Shown here: one piece after another, positions 9,418 through 21,053 of the stretch
Layout: every line of letters begins with the position of its first letter
How positions within the stretch are numbered: the first letter of the stretch is position 1
Origin: Aurantiacibacter atlanticus
GTDB taxonomy: Bacteria > Pseudomonadota > Alphaproteobacteria > Sphingomonadales > Sphingomonadaceae
DNA length: 64,000 nt
Direction of reading: 5' to 3'
Assembly: GCF_001077815.2 (NCBI RefSeq)
Contig: NZ_CP011310.1
Coordinates: forward strand, 310,001-374,000
Translations under genes and position numbers: made by a program
Notes under the pieces: model-generated
The model's database searches: none
What the model saw: only the letters and a program-made list of their open reading frames with translations
Told to the model about the DNA's origin: nothing

Positions 9418-12400
9418 ATGTCCAGCACGAAGAGCGCCAGCGAAGCCAAAGCCACCCTTGCCAAAAAGGAACGCGCCTTCGCCAAGACGCTGGCCACGCG
9501 GATTAGCGATTCAATTCTGCCGGGCGAATTCTCGCTTGAAGGGAAGCAGCTGGAGGATGCCACCGCCTTCGTCATAGAAACCGCGCGGGAGCGCAAGGAG
9601 GGCCAGCCATCCATTTCCGTGCGTTCTGCCACCGATGGGCGGCGCTTCATGCGCATTGCGATCATCAATAAGGATATGCCGTTCCTGGTCGATTCGATCG
9701 GCGCTGTCATGGCCGCGCACGGGCTTTCGATAGATGTCCTGGTCCATCCGATCATTCCGGTGCGCCGCAAGGATGAAAAGCTGGAAGACGTGCCTGAAGG
9801 CGATGGCACTGGAGAAAAGAAGGAAAGCTGGGTCTATCTCGAGACCGAGCGGATCGACGCCAAGGAAAGGCGCGCCCTGGAAGCGGAATTGCGTGCATCC
9901 ATCATAGATGTCCGGGCCGCTGTCTCCGACTGGCCGCAAATGCACGACATGATGGATGCCGATGCGGATCGCCTTTCGGATGCTGAAGGCGCCGCTCTGC
10001 TGCGCTGGCTATCGGGCGGGATGTTGACCCAATTGGGCCACATCACCCGCAATCGCGATGGCAAGGAAACTGACAAACTGGGCATCTGTCGCCGCTCGAC
10101 ACCTGATGTTCTTGCTGAAAATGCCTATGCCAAGGCGTTTGCCTGGTTTGATGGAGAGAATGGCGCGCCTGGCCGCGCCCCGCTGATCATCAAGGCCAAC
10201 CGCCTGTCCAAGGTGCACCGCCGCGTACCGCTCGACCTGTTCGTGGTGCCGGTTTTGGAAAAGGGCCGCGTAGAGGCGATCTCGATCCATGCGGGCATCT
10301 GGACAAGCGCCGCGCTCGTCGCGTCGCCTGACAGCGTACCGGTTCTACGCCAACAGCTCAAGGCCATCATGGAACGGCTCGATTTCGATACTGGCAGCCA
10401 TGATTACAAGGCGCTTGTCCATGCATTGACGGCGCTTCCACACGATCTCATCATCAGTTTTTCGGACGATGACATCACCCGCGTTGCCACCGCGATGATG
10501 ACTTTGGCTGATCGCCCTCGTCCGCGCGCAACATTGGTCACTGCGCCCCTCGGCCGCCATGTGTTCGGCTTTGTGTGGCTGCCGCGCGACATGCTTTCTA
10601 CCAGTGTCCGCTTGCAGGTGCAGGACTTGCTCGAACGCGAAAGCGGGGCGACCACGCTCGACTGGAGCATGATGGTCGAAGGCGGCAATCTTGCATTGCT
10701 GCGGTATGTGATGGACTTCCGCACAAAGCACGGCGCGCCCGATACTGAAGCGATCGACAAGGCTTTGCAGCAAATGCTGCGCGGCTGGAACGATGCCGTT
10801 GAAGAAGCGCTGGCCGCCAGCGAGGAACCCAATAGGGCCGCCGCGCTTGCCGCCCGCTATGCCGAGAGCTTCCCCTCCTTTTACCGCGCCACCTATGGCG
10901 CAGGCGAAGCGGCGAAGGATATCGTCCGCTTGCGCCAGCTTGCTACCCATGCCGAAGAAAGCGGGCAGGGCCGCGATGCAAGGCTATACCGCAAGGATGA
11001 GGATGGCGAAGACCGGCTGCGACTAAAGATTTACCAGCACAATGGCTCATTGCCATTGTCCGATGCTGTGCCTGCTCTGGAAAACTTCGGCTTTCGCGTT
11101 CTTTCCGAAGTTCCCAGCGAATTGAGCGGTGATGACACCGGCACGATCCACGATTTCGTGCTTGCCCTGCCTGCGGGCATGGAAGCGGGCACCGTGCTGG
11201 AGCGCGCGCCGACTATCGAGCATGCCGTGACCTGTGTGCTCAATGAAAAGGCAGAGGACGACGTGTTCAATCGCCTTGTCATCTCCGCTGCGCTGGACGG
11301 GCAGGAATCCAATTGGCTGCGCGCTTTTTATCGCTATCTGCGCCAGTCTAACGTCGCCTTTACAATCTATACGGTGGTCGATGCACTGGCGGGTGCGGAA
11401 AATGTCACGCGCGGCCTGATAAACCTGTTCCGCACCATGCATGATCCGGCTTTCAAGAATGATCGCGCAAAGGCTCGTGCCAAGGTGGAAGACGATATCC
11501 GCGCTGGCCTGGCCGAAGTCATGGCGATCAATGATGATCGGCTGCTGCGCCGTTATTGGGCGGTCATCAGCGCTGTCTTGCGCACCAATGCCTTTGCTCC
11601 TGCGGCAGATGAGGCGCTGGCCTTCAAACTTGATAGCTCGCTTGTCCCCGGCCTGCCAAAGCCCGTGCCATGGCGCGAGATTTTCGTATATTCGAACCGC
11701 GTCGAAGGCGTGCACCTGCGTGCGGGGCCAGTGGCGCGCGGCGGCCTGCGCTGGTCCGACCGGCGCGATGATTATCGCACCGAGATTCTCGGCCTGATGA
11801 AGGCTCAGAAGGTGAAAAATGCTGTCATCGTGCCGACCGGTGCAAAAGGCGGTTTCTACCCCAAGCAATTGCCCAGTCCGGCGCTTGACCGCGATGGCTG
11901 GTTTGCTGAAGGCAAGGCCAGCTACACTCTGTTCATCCGCAGTCTCCTGTCCATTACCGACAACATCGTTGACGAAAAAGTTGTCCACCCTGCAGACGTG
12001 GTGATCCACGATGGCGAAGACCCCTATTTCGTTGTTGCGGCAGACAAGGGCACGGCGACGTTCTCCGACACGGCAAATGCCATCGCGATGGAGCAGGATT
12101 TCTGGCTGGGCGATGCCTTCGCCAGCGGCGGCTCCAATGGCTATGATCACAAGGCCATGGGCATTACCGCGCGCGGCGCTTGGATTTCCGTGCAGCGCCA
12201 CTTCCTCGAAATGGGCGTCGATGTGCAGGTCGATCCCATTCGTGTGGTTGGTTGCGGCGATATGTCGGGTGACGTGTTCGGCAATGGCATGTTGCTCAGC
12301 AAGTCGATCAAGCTGATTGCCGCCTTTGATCACCGTCACATCTTCATCGATCCCGACCCAGATGCGGCTGTCAGCTGGAAAGAGCGTAAGCGCCTGTTTG

Positions 12401-14148
12401 AACTGAAACGATCAAACTGGGCCGAATACAAGGAAGATCTGCTGTCGAAAGGCGGCGGCATCTATCCGCGCACGCTCAAGCGGGTTGAGCTTTCGGCAGA
12501 AGCAATCAAGGCGCTCGATATTCCGGCAGAGGATATGAAAGACGGTGCGCTTGATCCTGAAACGCTGATCCACCGCATCCTGAAAAGCCCGGCTGATCTC
12601 ATCTGGTTCGGCGGGATCGGCACCTACATCAAGGCCAGCCATGAAAGTCACGCAGATGTTGGCGATCCGGTCAATGATGGCCTGCGTGTCGATGCGGAAA
12701 ATCTGTGTGCCAAGGTCATTGGCGAAGGTGCAAATCTGGGTGCAACGCAGGCAGGACGGATCGAATTTTCGCTGCATGGCGGGCGGATCAACACCGATTT
12801 CATCGACAATTCTGCAGGCGTGGACTGTTCCGATAATGAAGTGAATATCAAGATCGCCCTGACCGCGGCACGGCGCGCGGGACGACTTTCTGAAGAACGC
12901 CGCAACGCCATCCTGAAAGACATGACAGAAGAAGTCGCCGGGCTTGTCCTCGAAGACAACCGGCTTCAGGCGCTGGCGCTCTCTATTGCCGAAAAGGGCG
13001 GCAGCCGGGCAATCGGGGCACAGGCGCGTGTCATCGAAATGCTCGAGGAACATGGCGGCCTTGACCGCCGCAACGAAGGGCTAGGCGATGCAGAGGCATT
13101 GGCGCGCCGCGCTGGCGATGAACAGGGCCTCACCCGGCCTGAGCTCGCGGTCCTGCTGTCGCATTCCAAGCTTGTCCTGCAGGATGCCGTAGAAGGCAGC
13201 GCACTTGCGGCCGATGATGCGTCAGACCCGCTGGTTCTGGGCGATTTCCCGCCGCAGATGCAGGAACAATTTACCCGGCAGGTGCTCGATCACCGCTTGC
13301 GCAATGAAATTGTCGGTACGGTTGTAGCCAACAAGCTAGTCAATCGCATGGGTATGATACACCCCTTCGAACTTGCCGAAGAAGAAGGTGCCGGGCTTGA
13401 CGCCATTGGCGCGGCATTCGTGGGTGCCAGCGCCCTGCTTGGCATGGATCGGGTGTGGGAAATGCTCGACACTGCCAAGATGCCGGAAACAGCGCGGCTC
13501 ATGCTGTTCGATCAGGCGGCATTGGCGCTACGCGGACATATGGCTGATCTACTGCGCGCGGGAACGGGCGATTTGTCTCCCTCGCAACTTGCGACAGAGA
13601 TCGGCGGCATGGTCAATGAACTGGTCGACAAAGCCGATAACCTGCTCGGCCTCGAAGCGCGCAAGCATATCGAAGATATCGCTACGCGCATGGTTGAAAA
13701 GGGCGCAACGCAGGAGCCGGCCGATATGGTCGCCCGGTTGTTTGCTGTGGACGGTGCCATTGGCCTGTCTCGCCTTTCCAGCGATACGGGCATTCATCCT
13801 GTCGCTCTGGCGCAAGGCTTTATCGAACTGGGTGCGCTTCTGGGCATTGACTGGGCGCAATCGCGCGCTGCAGTGATGAGCCCCGCTGACCCGTGGGAAC
13901 GGCTGCTCGTCGCCGGACTGGCGCGCGATTTCCAGCAGATGCGGTTTGATTTCCTGCGCAGTCTTGCCAAGCAGCGCGGCAAGAATTCGGGCGATCCGTC
14001 TGCCTTGATCGAAGAGTGGGCGGAGGAGCAGGACCATGTCATCGCACAGTTCCGCAGAATGATTACGCGGGCACGCGGCGCTACACCTGTCGCTCCGGCC
14101 ATGCTGGCGCAAATCGCCAGCCAGGCACGTAATATGCTGCAAGGCTAG
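9418..14148 (+). CDS. gdhB: NAD-dependent glutamate dehydrogenase, large (about 180 kDa) type
   Basis: Oxidatively deaminates glutamate to 2-oxoglutarate with NAD. At about 1576 residues it belongs to the large GDH type known from Streptomyces, Pseudomonas and Caulobacter, in which a long N-terminal regulatory region with ACT-like parts precedes the catalytic core. The core shows [17 protein letters not shown], the lysine-containing [25 protein letters not shown] and [13 protein letters not shown]. The start at 9418 follows AAGGAG at 9401-9406 by 11 bases; in-frame ATG codons at 9394 and 9409 are alternatives. It is preceded by an inverted repeat at 9307-9350. The gene symbol follows usage in other proteobacteria. 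Confidence 0.93.
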   Translation: MSSTKSASEAKATLAKKERAFAKTLATRISDSILPGEFSLEGKQLEDATAFVIETARERKEGQPSISVRSATDGRRFMRIAIINKDMPFLVDSIGAVMAAHGLSIDVLVHPIIPVRRKDEKLEDVPEGDGTGEKKESWVYLETERIDAKERRALEAELRASIIDVRAAVSDWPQMHDMMDADADRLSDAEGAALLRWLSGGMLTQLGHITRNRDGKETDKLGICRRSTPDVLAENAYAKAFAWFDGENGAPGRAPLIIKANRLSKVHRRVPLDLFVVPVLEKGRVEAISIHAGIWTSAALVASPDSVPVLRQQLKAIMERLDFDTGSHDYKALVHALTALPHDLIISFSDDDITRVATAMMTLADRPRPRATLVTAPLGRHVFGFVWLPRDMLSTSVRLQVQDLLERESGATTLDWSMMVEGGNLALLRYVMDFRTKHGAPDTEAIDKALQQMLRGWNDAVEEALAASEEPNRAAALAARYAESFPSFYRATYGAGEAAKDIVRLRQLATHAEESGQGRDARLYRKDEDGEDRLRLKIYQHNGSLPLSDAVPALENFGFRVLSEVPSELSGDDTGTIHDFVLALPAGMEAGTVLERAPTIEHAVTCVLNEKAEDDVFNRLVISAALDGQESNWLRAFYRYLRQSNVAFTIYTVVDALAGAENVTRGLINLFRTMHDPAFKNDRAKARAKVEDDIRAGLAEVMAINDDRLLRRYWAVISAVLRTNAFAPAADEALAFKLDSSLVPGLPKPVPWREIFVYSNRVEGVHLRAGPVARGGLRWSDRRDDYRTEILGLMKAQKVKNAVIVPTGAKGGFYPKQLPSPALDRDGWFAEGKASYTLFIRSLLSITDNIVDEKVVHPADVVIHDGEDPYFVVAADKGTATFSDTANAIAMEQDFWLGDAFASGGSNGYDHKAMGITARGAWISVQRHFLEMGVDVQVDPIRVVGCGDMSGDVFGNGMLLSKSIKLIAAFDHRHIFIDPDPDAAVSWKERKRLFELKRSNWAEYKEDLLSKGGGIYPRTLKRVELSAEAIKALDIPAEDMKDGALDPETLIHRILKSPADLIWFGGIGTYIKASHESHADVGDPVNDGLRVDAENLCAKVIGEGANLGATQAGRIEFSLHGGRINTDFIDNSAGVDCSDNEVNIKIALTAARRAGRLSEERRNAILKDMTEEVAGLVLEDNRLQALALSIAEKGGSRAIGAQARVIEMLEEHGGLDRRNEGLGDAEALARRAGDEQGLTRPELAVLLSHSKLVLQDAVEGSALAADDASDPLVLGDFPPQMQEQFTRQVLDHRLRNEIVGTVVANKLVNRMGMIHPFELAEEEGAGLDAIGAAFVGASALLGMDRVWEMLDTAKMPETARLMLFDQAALALRGHMADLLRAGTGDLSPSQLATEIGGMVNELVDKADNLLGLEARKHIEDIATRMVEKGATQEPADMVARLFAVDGAIGLSRLSSDTGIHPVALAQGFIELGALLGIDWAQSRAAVMSPADPWERLLVAGLARDFQQMRFDFLRSLAKQRGKNSGDPSALIEEWAEEQDHVIAQFRRMITRARGATPVAPAMLAQIASQARNMLQG

Positions 14149-14198
14149 ACTACCTATCAACCTTGACGCGAGCACTGATTTTGCGCACCGCTCGCGCC

Positions 14199-15422
14199 AT
14201 GATTAATCATGATGTTGTCATCGTGGGTTCAGGGCATGGCGGCGCACAGGCGGCTATCGCGCTGCGTCAACACGGCTTCGAGGGTTCGATTCTGATGATA
14301 GGCCGCGATCGCGTGCCGCCCTATGAAAAGCCGCCGCTTTCTAAGGAATATCTGGCAGGCGAAAAGCCGTTTGAACGTCTGCTTATCCGGCCAGAGGCAT
14401 TCTGGGCGGAAAAAAATATCGAGCTGATGCTGGGCGAGGCCGTCACCAAGATCGATCCGGAACAGCGCGAGGTGCATCTCAGTTCGGGCGAGACAATCGG
14501 TTATGGTCGGCTGATCTGGGCGGCAGGCGGCGATGCGCGCCGGCTTTCATGCCCCGGTGGCCATCTCGATGGCGTCCACGCCGTGCGTGACAAGCGCGAT
14601 GTCGACGCACTGCTTGCCGATCTTGATGACGGCGCCCAACGTTTCGTCGTGATCGGCGGCGGCTATATCGGGCTGGAAGCAGCCGCCGTCCTGCGCAAGC
14701 TGGGCCGCGATGTCACCTTGGTTGAATCGATGGATCGCGTGCTGAACCGCGTGGCGGGCGAGGAACTTTCGCATTTTTACGAAGAAGAGCACCGCCGTCA
14801 GGGCGTCGATCTGCGGTTGGGCGTAGAGGTTGAACGCCTGACAGGTGAAGTCCGCGTCACCGGCGTGGTGCTGAGCGATGGTGAGGAAGTGCCATGCGAT
14901 GCGGTCGTGGTGGGCATTGGCATCGTGCCTGCCGTCGGCCCGCTAATCGCGGCAGGCGCTGCGGGCGCGAATGGCGTTGATGTTTCTGAAACCTGTCACA
15001 CCAGCCTTGAGAAGGTCTATGCCATCGGAGACTGCGCGGCGCATGGTAACAGCTATGCCGAAGGAGCGGTCATTCGGGTAGAGAGCGTGCAGAACGCACA
15101 CGACATGGCCACCACGGTGGCCAAGGGCATCTGCGGCGATTCACAGCCCTATTCTGCCTTTCCGTGGTTCTGGTCCAATCAATATGATCTGCGTCTGCAA
15201 ACTGCCGGGCTCAATATTGGCTATGATGAGACTGTTTTGCGCGGCGATCCCGCAGAACGCAGCTTTTCCGTTATCTACCTCAAGGAAGGGCGCGTGATCG
15301 CGGTGGATGCAGTTAATCGCACCAAGGATTACGTGCAGGGCCGCAAGTTGATCGAGGCGCGATGCGTAGCCGATCCGGCGGATCTGGCCGATACCGAAAA
15401 GCAGCTCAAGGAGCTGCGCTGA
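14199..15422 (+). CDS. FAD-dependent NAD(P)H:ferredoxin/rubredoxin reductase-type oxidoreductase
   Basis: Flavoprotein of the putidaredoxin/ferredoxin reductase family, which passes electrons from NAD(P)H to a ferredoxin serving a P450 or dioxygenase. The N-terminal FAD site is [12 protein letters not shown] at about residues 6-17, followed by [11 protein letters not shown], typical of this family. A second nucleotide-binding motif [14 protein letters not shown] lies near 150, and [12 protein letters not shown] is the C-terminal FAD contact. The start at 14199 gives a normal N-terminus; the frame is open to 14163. No ferredoxin or oxygenase gene lies nearby. The last 17 bases overlap the end of the convergent queG. 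Confidence 0.88.
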   Translation: MINHDVVIVGSGHGGAQAAIALRQHGFEGSILMIGRDRVPPYEKPPLSKEYLAGEKPFERLLIRPEAFWAEKNIELMLGEAVTKIDPEQREVHLSSGETIGYGRLIWAAGGDARRLSCPGGHLDGVHAVRDKRDVDALLADLDDGAQRFVVIGGGYIGLEAAAVLRKLGRDVTLVESMDRVLNRVAGEELSHFYEEEHRRQGVDLRLGVEVERLTGEVRVTGVVLSDGEEVPCDAVVVGIGIVPAVGPLIAAGAAGANGVDVSETCHTSLEKVYAIGDCAAHGNSYAEGAVIRVESVQNAHDMATTVAKGICGDSQPYSAFPWFWSNQYDLRLQTAGLNIGYDETVLRGDPAERSFSVIYLKEGRVIAVDAVNRTKDYVQGRKLIEARCVADPADLADTEKQLKELR

Positions 15423-16470
15423 GGCGTGACAAGGCCCAATCAGCCGCTTCGCTGACAACCGGATCAGGGTCAGATCGCAATTCAGCCACCTGATCCAACA
15501 GCGCATTATTGCCGCTATTGCCAGCAGCGATCAGGCAATTGCGCACAAAGCGATTGCGCCCGATCCGTTTTATCGGAGAGCCAGAAAACTTTGCGCGAAA
15601 TGCCACATCGTCCAGCGCCAGCAATTGCGCAAGTTCAGGCGCAGCCAGTTCTCCTCGCGGGACAAAAGCGAGATGGCGCGCGGCGGTATCGGCAAATTTG
15701 TTCCACGGGCACACCGCCAGGCAGTCGTCGCAGCCATAGATGCGATTGCCGATAGCAGAGCGAAATTCCTCGGGTATCGGCCCCTTGTGCTCAATGGTGA
15801 GGTAGGAAATGCAACGCCGTGCATCCAATTGGTAAGGCTGCGGAAAGGCATTGGTCGGGCAGGCATCCTGGCACGCCCTGCATGATCCGCACAGATCGGC
15901 ATGGTCGCCATCTGGCGTCAGCTCTATCGTGGTATAGATCGCGCCGAGAAACAGCCAGCTGCCATGCTCTCTGCTGACAAGATTGGTGTGCTTGCCCTGC
16001 CAACCCAGCCCGGCGGCTTCACCCAGCGGCTTTTCCATGACAGGCGCTGTATCGACAAACACCTTGAGCTGCGTTTCCGGCACTTCTTCACACAGCCAGC
16101 GCGCCAGCGCCTTCAGCGCCTTTTTCAGCACATCATGGTAATCGCGGCCCTGCGCATAGACCGAAATTCGCGCCTTTTCCGCATCGCCTTCCAGCGCCAG
16201 CGGATCAATTTCGGGCGCGTAAGACATGCCAAGCGCGATTACGCTTTTCGCGGCGGGCCACATGCTCTGGGGCCCCTGCCTTACATCGGCGCGGTCTTCC
16301 ATCCAGCCCATCGCGCCGTGAAACCCGCTGTCGAGCCATGCGTGCAACCGTTCTGCGCGCAGCGGGTCATCCGCGGCAGGCGCGATTCCCACAGAGGCGA
16401 AGCCCAGTTCACGCGCCTTATTGCGCAAACGTGTTTCGAAGCGATGTTCAATCAAGCGCGTATCGGCCAT
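15406..16470 (-). CDS. queG: Epoxyqueuosine reductase
   Basis: Catalyses the last step of queuosine formation in tRNA, reducing epoxyqueuosine to queuosine using a cobalamin cofactor and two 4Fe-4S clusters. The protein of about 354 residues carries both ferredoxin-type cysteine clusters, [16 protein letters not shown] and [14 protein letters not shown], in the spacing of QueG, and ends with a short HEAT-like tail ([17 protein letters not shown]). The start at 16470 is preferred; an in-frame ATG at 16479 would add three residues. It converges on the ferredoxin reductase gene with a 17-base overlap. Confidence 0.92.
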   Translation of the reverse strand: MADTRLIEHRFETRLRNKARELGFASVGIAPAADDPLRAERLHAWLDSGFHGAMGWMEDRADVRQGPQSMWPAAKSVIALGMSYAPEIDPLALEGDAEKARISVYAQGRDYHDVLKKALKALARWLCEEVPETQLKVFVDTAPVMEKPLGEAAGLGWQGKHTNLVSREHGSWLFLGAIYTTIELTPDGDHADLCGSCRACQDACPTNAFPQPYQLDARRCISYLTIEHKGPIPEEFRSAIGNRIYGCDDCLAVCPWNKFADTAARHLAFVPRGELAAPELAQLLALDDVAFRAKFSGSPIKRIGRNRFVRNCLIAAGNSGNNALLDQVAELRSDPDPVVSEAADWALSRLSAAP

Positions 16471-16524
16471 GTTAACCATATTGCGGGAGTGTCCCGTTCA
16501 TTCGTCTCGTCTAGCGGCTAAGGT

Positions 16525-17517
16525 ATGAATATGGCGACCCCTATCACCGATTCAGGCTCTGTGCCGGATATCGCAACTTCGCGCCCTCTTGCGATTGAGG
16601 CGCGCGGTCTTGTCAAACGCTTTAACAGCACGCTGGCGGTCGACGGCGTCGATATCTCCATTCCCGAAGGCGCGATCTACGGCATCCTCGGCCCAAATGG
16701 CGCAGGCAAGACCACGACCTTGCGCATGCTGCTCGGTATTATTGATCCCGATGAAGGGTCGCGGCGTGTGCTGGGGGCGGATAATCCGCAGGATGTTGCG
16801 CGGCGGATCGGCTATCTACCTGAAGAGCGCGGACTTTATCCTTCGATGAAATGTTATGAGGCCATCGCTTTCATGGGCGCATTGCGCGGTGTGCCGCTGC
16901 CAGAGGGGCGCAAGCGGGGAAAAAGGCTGCTGGAAGACCACGGGCTTGGCCATGCCGTCGACAAGCAGATCCGCCAGCTTTCGAAGGGCATGGCGCAGAC
17001 GGTGCAATTGCTTGGCACATTGGTGCATGATCCTGCGCTGGTGGTGTTTGACGAACCTTTCAGCGGCCTCGATGCGATCAATCAGGGCAAGCTGGAAGTG
17101 CTGATACGCGGCCTTGCAGACAAGGGCACGACGGTGATCTTCTCTACCCATGTGATCGCCCATGCAGAACGATTGTGCGAAGGCATTGCCATTATCGCCG
17201 GGGGCAAGGTTCCATTTGCGGGCAAGGTGGATGAAGCGCGCGATCGCATCCCCGCACAGGTTCGGCTGGAAACGCGAAATTCGGACGGACCGTGGAGCGC
17301 GGCGCTGCCAGCAGAAACAAGGCGGGTGGGCGATTTCTGGAATTTCCCCCTGCCCGAAAGCGGGGTCGAACCGCTGCTTAAAGCGCTGATCGAAGGAGAC
17401 GCGGGCATCCAGTCACTCAGCATTGAACGGGCAGGCCTGCACGATGCTTTCGTGGCCATAGCCGGCGAGGCTGCGGCACGCGACATGGTCATGCAGGATG
17501 CAGGAGGCGAAGCATGA
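16525..17517 (+). CDS. ABC transporter ATP-binding protein, NatA-like
   Basis: ATPase subunit of an ABC-2 type exporter. Walker A is GPNGAGKTTT near residues 57-66, the signature is QLSKGMAQTVQL and Walker B is LVVFDEPFSGLDAIN, followed by the switch His in IFSTHVIAHAE. The C-terminal 80 residues form the extra domain seen in NatA/CcmA-like proteins. The start may be the ATG at 16525 or at 16531, the latter better spaced from AAGG. The stop overlaps the permease start in ATGA, so the two form one operon. NatAB exports sodium in Bacillus; the substrate here is not predictable. Confidence 0.9.
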   Translation: MNMATPITDSGSVPDIATSRPLAIEARGLVKRFNSTLAVDGVDISIPEGAIYGILGPNGAGKTTTLRMLLGIIDPDEGSRRVLGADNPQDVARRIGYLPEERGLYPSMKCYEAIAFMGALRGVPLPEGRKRGKRLLEDHGLGHAVDKQIRQLSKGMAQTVQLLGTLVHDPALVVFDEPFSGLDAINQGKLEVLIRGLADKGTTVIFSTHVIAHAERLCEGIAIIAGGKVPFAGKVDEARDRIPAQVRLETRNSDGPWSAALPAETRRVGDFWNFPLPESGVEPLLKALIEGDAGIQSLSIERAGLHDAFVAIAGEAAARDMVMQDAGGEA

Positions 17518-18785
17518 GCGACGACAATGCCATCAGGAACGGCGGCCGTTTGTCGCTATGGCGCGCCGCCTATGTCATTGCGCGGCGTGATTTTACTGCA
17601 GTCCTGTTCAGCCGAGCATTCATATTCTTTCTGCTGGGGCCGCTGTTCCCCGCCATCGTCATGGGGCTGGCAGGCGGGGTTGGCGCGCAAGTGCAGAGCG
17701 AAGCAGGCGTGGCCGATGTAGGTATCGCCATGCAAGCAGACGATCTTGATGCAATGCTGGCGGCGCGCGATGAACTGGCGATGCAATTGCCCGGTGCCAT
17801 ACCGCCCATGGTAGCCGTGGCCTATCTGCAACCGGGCGAAACATATGATGCGCGCGGCGTACTGGAAGATGGCGAAGGAAGTCTAGCAGGGGTGATCACA
17901 GGCACGCTTGACGCGCCGGTGCTGACCGCGACGGAGGGGCGCGTTATGCGCTGGCGGGGCACGGTCGGCATGGTCGCCGCGCATGCTGCCGAAGGAAATG
18001 CACTTGCCTATCCGCCGGTCGGCACATCCATAGTCGGCACCAGCGGGGCGGCAGAGAATTCGGGCCGCTTGCGCACTGCGCAAGGCGGGCAGGTTTTATT
18101 GTTTCTTCTCATCATGCTGCTGGCCAGCATGGTGCTGTCAAATCTGGTGGAGGAAAAGGGCAATAAGATCATCGAAGTGCTGGCCGCCGCAATTCCCATG
18201 GATGCAGTGTTTCTGGGCAAATTATTTGCCATGCTAGGCGTGTCGGTCGTGGGTATTGCGGTGTGGGGCTCAACAGGGGCGGCAATCCTTTATGCAGGCG
18301 GCATGTCGCTGTCCGATCTTGCCAATCCGGGTGTCGGATGGCCGATGTTCTTCCTCCTCTTCGCGCTCTATTTCGCCATGGGGTATCTGTTGCTAGGCTC
18401 CATCTTTCTTGCGGTCGGATCGCTCGCCACGACGGTGCGAGAGGTCCAGACGCTGTCTATGCCGGCCACCATGTTCCAGATCCTCGTGTTCTTTTTTGCC
18501 AGCCTCGCTGTAACCGACAGGGGGGGCATGATCGAATTAACGGCCATGGCATTCCCGCTGAGTTCGCCTTTCACCATGGTGGCCCGGGCGGCAGCGGAGG
18601 AATCGCTATGGCCGCACCTGCTGGCGCTGGGCTGGCAGGCATTGTGGGTCGCGATTTTCGTACGCGCCGGAGCATCGCTGTTCCGCAGGCGGGTGATGAA
18701 ATCAGGCCCGCGCGCGGCCACAAGGCGTGGACCCGTCAAGGCTTTGCTGGGGATGTTCAGGAACCGTTCGCCCCAGCAAAGCTAA
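17514..18785 (+). CDS. ABC-2 type transporter permease, NatB-like
   Basis: Membrane subunit partner of the preceding ATPase, 423 residues. The layout is that of the NatB/ABC-2 permease group: one N-terminal membrane helix (AFIFFLLGPLFPAIVMGL), a large external domain to about residue 195, then a cluster of five or so helices (including LLFLLIMLLASMVLSNLV and ILVFFFASLAV). The motif VEEKGNKIIEVLAAA after the second helix is characteristic of this permease family. It overlaps the ATPase gene by 4 bases. Confidence 0.88.
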   Translation: MSDDNAIRNGGRLSLWRAAYVIARRDFTAVLFSRAFIFFLLGPLFPAIVMGLAGGVGAQVQSEAGVADVGIAMQADDLDAMLAARDELAMQLPGAIPPMVAVAYLQPGETYDARGVLEDGEGSLAGVITGTLDAPVLTATEGRVMRWRGTVGMVAAHAAEGNALAYPPVGTSIVGTSGAAENSGRLRTAQGGQVLLFLLIMLLASMVLSNLVEEKGNKIIEVLAAAIPMDAVFLGKLFAMLGVSVVGIAVWGSTGAAILYAGGMSLSDLANPGVGWPMFFLLFALYFAMGYLLLGSIFLAVGSLATTVREVQTLSMPATMFQILVFFFASLAVTDRGGMIELTAMAFPLSSPFTMVARAAAEESLWPHLLALGWQALWVAIFVRAGASLFRRRVMKSGPRAATRRGPVKALLGMFRNRSPQQS

Positions 18786-18789
18786 GATC

Positions 18790-19296
18790 ATGACCATGCA
18801 GAATATATCGATCGATCGCCGTGCAATTCTCGCCTGGCTGGGTGCGGGCGTCTCTGTTCCCGTGCTGGCCGCATGCGGCGGTGAAGAAGCCCGTGCGCAG
18901 CAGAATTTTCTTATCACCCTGTCAGACGCGCAATGGCGCCAGCGACTGACCGCGCAGGAATTCCGTGTGCTGCGCGAAGCAGGCACAGAACGCCCCTTCA
19001 GTTCACCCCTCGATGATGAAAGCCGCCGCGGCACCTTTGTCTGCGCGGGCTGCAACAATGCGCTGTATTCCAGCCGACACAAATTCGACAGCGGCACTGG
19101 CTGGCCAAGCTTCTGGCGGGCGGAAACTGGCCGCGCGGTGGGTTATTCAACCGATCGTCTGCTCGGCTATAGCCGACAGGAAGTGCATTGCGCCGATTGT
19201 GGCGGCCATTTGGGCCATGTCTTCAATGATGGTCCGCGTCCGACAGGCAAGCGGCATTGCATCAATGGCGTGGCGATGAATTTCCGCGCCGCTTAA
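18790..19296 (+). CDS. msrB: Peptide methionine-(R)-S-oxide reductase with Tat-type signal
   Basis: Reduces methionine-R-sulfoxide in proteins. The 168-residue form has a 35-40 residue N-terminal extension with an RR pair and hydrophobic run (DRRAILAWLGAGVSV) ending LAAC, which reads as a Tat signal with a lipobox, so this MsrB should act in the periplasm. Zinc-site cysteines are in CAGCNNALY and CADCGGHLGHVF; the catalytic Cys is in RHCINGVAMNF at about residue 157. FDSGTGWPSF is the family signature. It starts 4 bases after the ABC permease stop, though no functional link is obvious. The 3' end overlaps the convergent GT-C gene by 4 bases. A second in-frame ATG lies at 18796. Confidence 0.92.
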   Translation: MTMQNISIDRRAILAWLGAGVSVPVLAACGGEEARAQQNFLITLSDAQWRQRLTAQEFRVLREAGTERPFSSPLDDESRRGTFVCAGCNNALYSSRHKFDSGTGWPSFWRAETGRAVGYSTDRLLGYSRQEVHCADCGGHLGHVFNDGPRPTGKRHCINGVAMNFRAA

Positions 19297-21041
19297 CGCG
19301 TCCGGTAGACCCGCAAGACACCATTATCGAACCCGGCAACCGGGGTGAGCCACGCGGGCACTTTCCCATCCGCCAGCGTGTTGGCGAAATTTTCCGGTGT
19401 GGCAGTGCGGTATAGTGCGAAGTCGACGGCAGACTGGCAGGCAATCACGTAATCGGGTCGATATGTGTCAATGATCGCGCGCGCGTCCTGATCGGTGCCG
19501 GTATAGGCCGCGATGATATCCACCATGGGCTGCTGGTTGCGGTGGTAGCTTGCCGCGATCACCGTATGGCCCGTCTTGCCCAATATTTCAGGTGCGGCAT
19601 CCATCGTCACCAGCAGCAAGCCCGGCTCCAGCCGGTCTAGCTGTGCGTAATCGCATGGTTCTTCGGCCATGGGCGCCGCAGCGCCACGCGCCATCGTCGG
19701 AGTGGGGAATAGCGGGTCGAGCGGCTTGCCCAGCGCGCTCGCAAACGTCGGCGTTGCCAGCATGAAGCAGCACAGCGTCGCCAGCGCGCGCGGGGCCGCG
19801 CTGGGAATTGCGCGCGTCCTTGGCAGTAGGAGCGCCAGCATAACCGCGGCAAAAGGAATGGTGAGCAATTGCGCAATCAGGCCAGCGCGCAGAAGCAGGA
19901 GCGAATAGGCCCATGCCGCCAATGTGAAAAGAAACAGCAGCAGCCAGGGCATGCCTGCGCCATCGGAAAAACCTCCGCCACGCCCGGCAAGCCAGTAACC
20001 GCCGATAATCGGCACCAGGGTCCAGATCAGCATGGCTGCGACCGATACCGGCTGTTCCCAGAACGGCAGGCCTTCGGCAATATAGCCATGCCACCAAGCG
20101 GCAAGCGCCGGATCGAGCTGCGCCATCGGATTGACAGCGCATGGCCCCAGCACAACCAGGGCAAGTGGAACGCTGGCGAGCGGGATCAGCGCCAGCCCTG
20201 CCAGCCGTCCGGCCGCATTCTGCTGAAATGGCAGGAAAGGCACGATACCCGCCACCAATGTAGCGATACCGAATGTGGCAATGTGGCCGGGACGAAGGAT
20301 ATCGCAAAAGGGGCCGAACAATTCAGCATTGGGCCGCGTGGCAAGCGAAAGAAAAGCCGCTGACACGGTGAGCGAAAGCAGGAACCATGGCAGCAAACGC
20401 TGCTCCTCTACCAGGTAACGCAGCGCATAAAGGCCAGCCAGAACCGCCACCAGCACCAGACCTTCAAGCGAAATCACAACCCATGCCGCGGCGAAAAAAC
20501 CCGCTGCGACAGCGGCCCAGACGCGCGGAGACAGCAGCAGTGCAGCACAGATCACTCCCAGCACTGCCTGGGGGACATGATGGTCGATGCTCAACGGGGC
20601 ATAGCTGCCCGGCAAGAGCGGGAATAGCGGCAGCAGAATCAGGCCAAAGCCATAGGCCACGCGCGAAAAGCCCAGCCGCAACATGATCGAGCGCAACGCA
20701 AACATTACGGGGAGCAGCCACACAAGCGGCACCACGGCCATGCCCCAATCTTCCCCCAGCACAGCAATAGCGAGCGCAAGCGGGAGATCGACAAGGCGCG
20801 ACCAGTGCATGGAGAAGCCAGCGGGCGGATTCATCCGGTATTGGGTGACATCCCACCAGCTCTGCCCGTCCATCCATGCCCTCACCTGTAACAGGCGAGT
20901 CCATTCGTCAGGACCAGGAACGTCCCAGCCGAGCAGGGGCAATAATGCGAGGTGCACAGCGCCATAAAGCGCCCAGATAGCCAGTACGACCCACGCCGAG
21001 CGCACAAATTCGCCGCCCAGATCTTCGCCCCGTCTTGCCAT
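19293..21041 (-). CDS. Polytopic membrane protein, STT3/PglB-like GT-C glycosyltransferase fold (putative)
   Basis: 582-residue membrane protein with about a dozen hydrophobic segments and a soluble C-terminal tail of about 130 residues. Two features recall oligosaccharyltransferase-type GT-C enzymes: an acidic first external loop (PGPDEWTRLLQVRAWMD, then MNPPAGFSMHWSRLVDLPL) and an SIDHHVPQAVLG motif in a later loop, like the DHH loop of STT3/AglB. The canonical WWDYG motif of the C-terminal domain is not seen, so a sugar-transferase role is likely but target and donor are open. It is the last gene of a three-gene operon after the FAD oxidoreductase and gtrA, 12 bases after the latter. Family call by eye. 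Confidence 0.65.
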   Translation of the reverse strand: MARRGEDLGGEFVRSAWVVLAIWALYGAVHLALLPLLGWDVPGPDEWTRLLQVRAWMDGQSWWDVTQYRMNPPAGFSMHWSRLVDLPLALAIAVLGEDWGMAVVPLVWLLPVMFALRSIMLRLGFSRVAYGFGLILLPLFPLLPGSYAPLSIDHHVPQAVLGVICAALLLSPRVWAAVAAGFFAAAWVVISLEGLVLVAVLAGLYALRYLVEEQRLLPWFLLSLTVSAAFLSLATRPNAELFGPFCDILRPGHIATFGIATLVAGIVPFLPFQQNAAGRLAGLALIPLASVPLALVVLGPCAVNPMAQLDPALAAWWHGYIAEGLPFWEQPVSVAAMLIWTLVPIIGGYWLAGRGGGFSDGAGMPWLLLFLFTLAAWAYSLLLLRAGLIAQLLTIPFAAVMLALLLPRTRAIPSAAPRALATLCCFMLATPTFASALGKPLDPLFPTPTMARGAAAPMAEEPCDYAQLDRLEPGLLLVTMDAAPEILGKTGHTVIAASYHRNQQPMVDIIAAYTGTDQDARAIIDTYRPDYVIACQSAVDFALYRTATPENFANTLADGKVPAWLTPVAGFDNGVLRVYRTR

Positions 21042-21053
21042 CGGGTGCAGTCC

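Noticed and set aside
11047..12339. 430-codon open frame on the minus strand
   Set aside because: Antisense to the glutamate dehydrogenase core; no recognisable domain.
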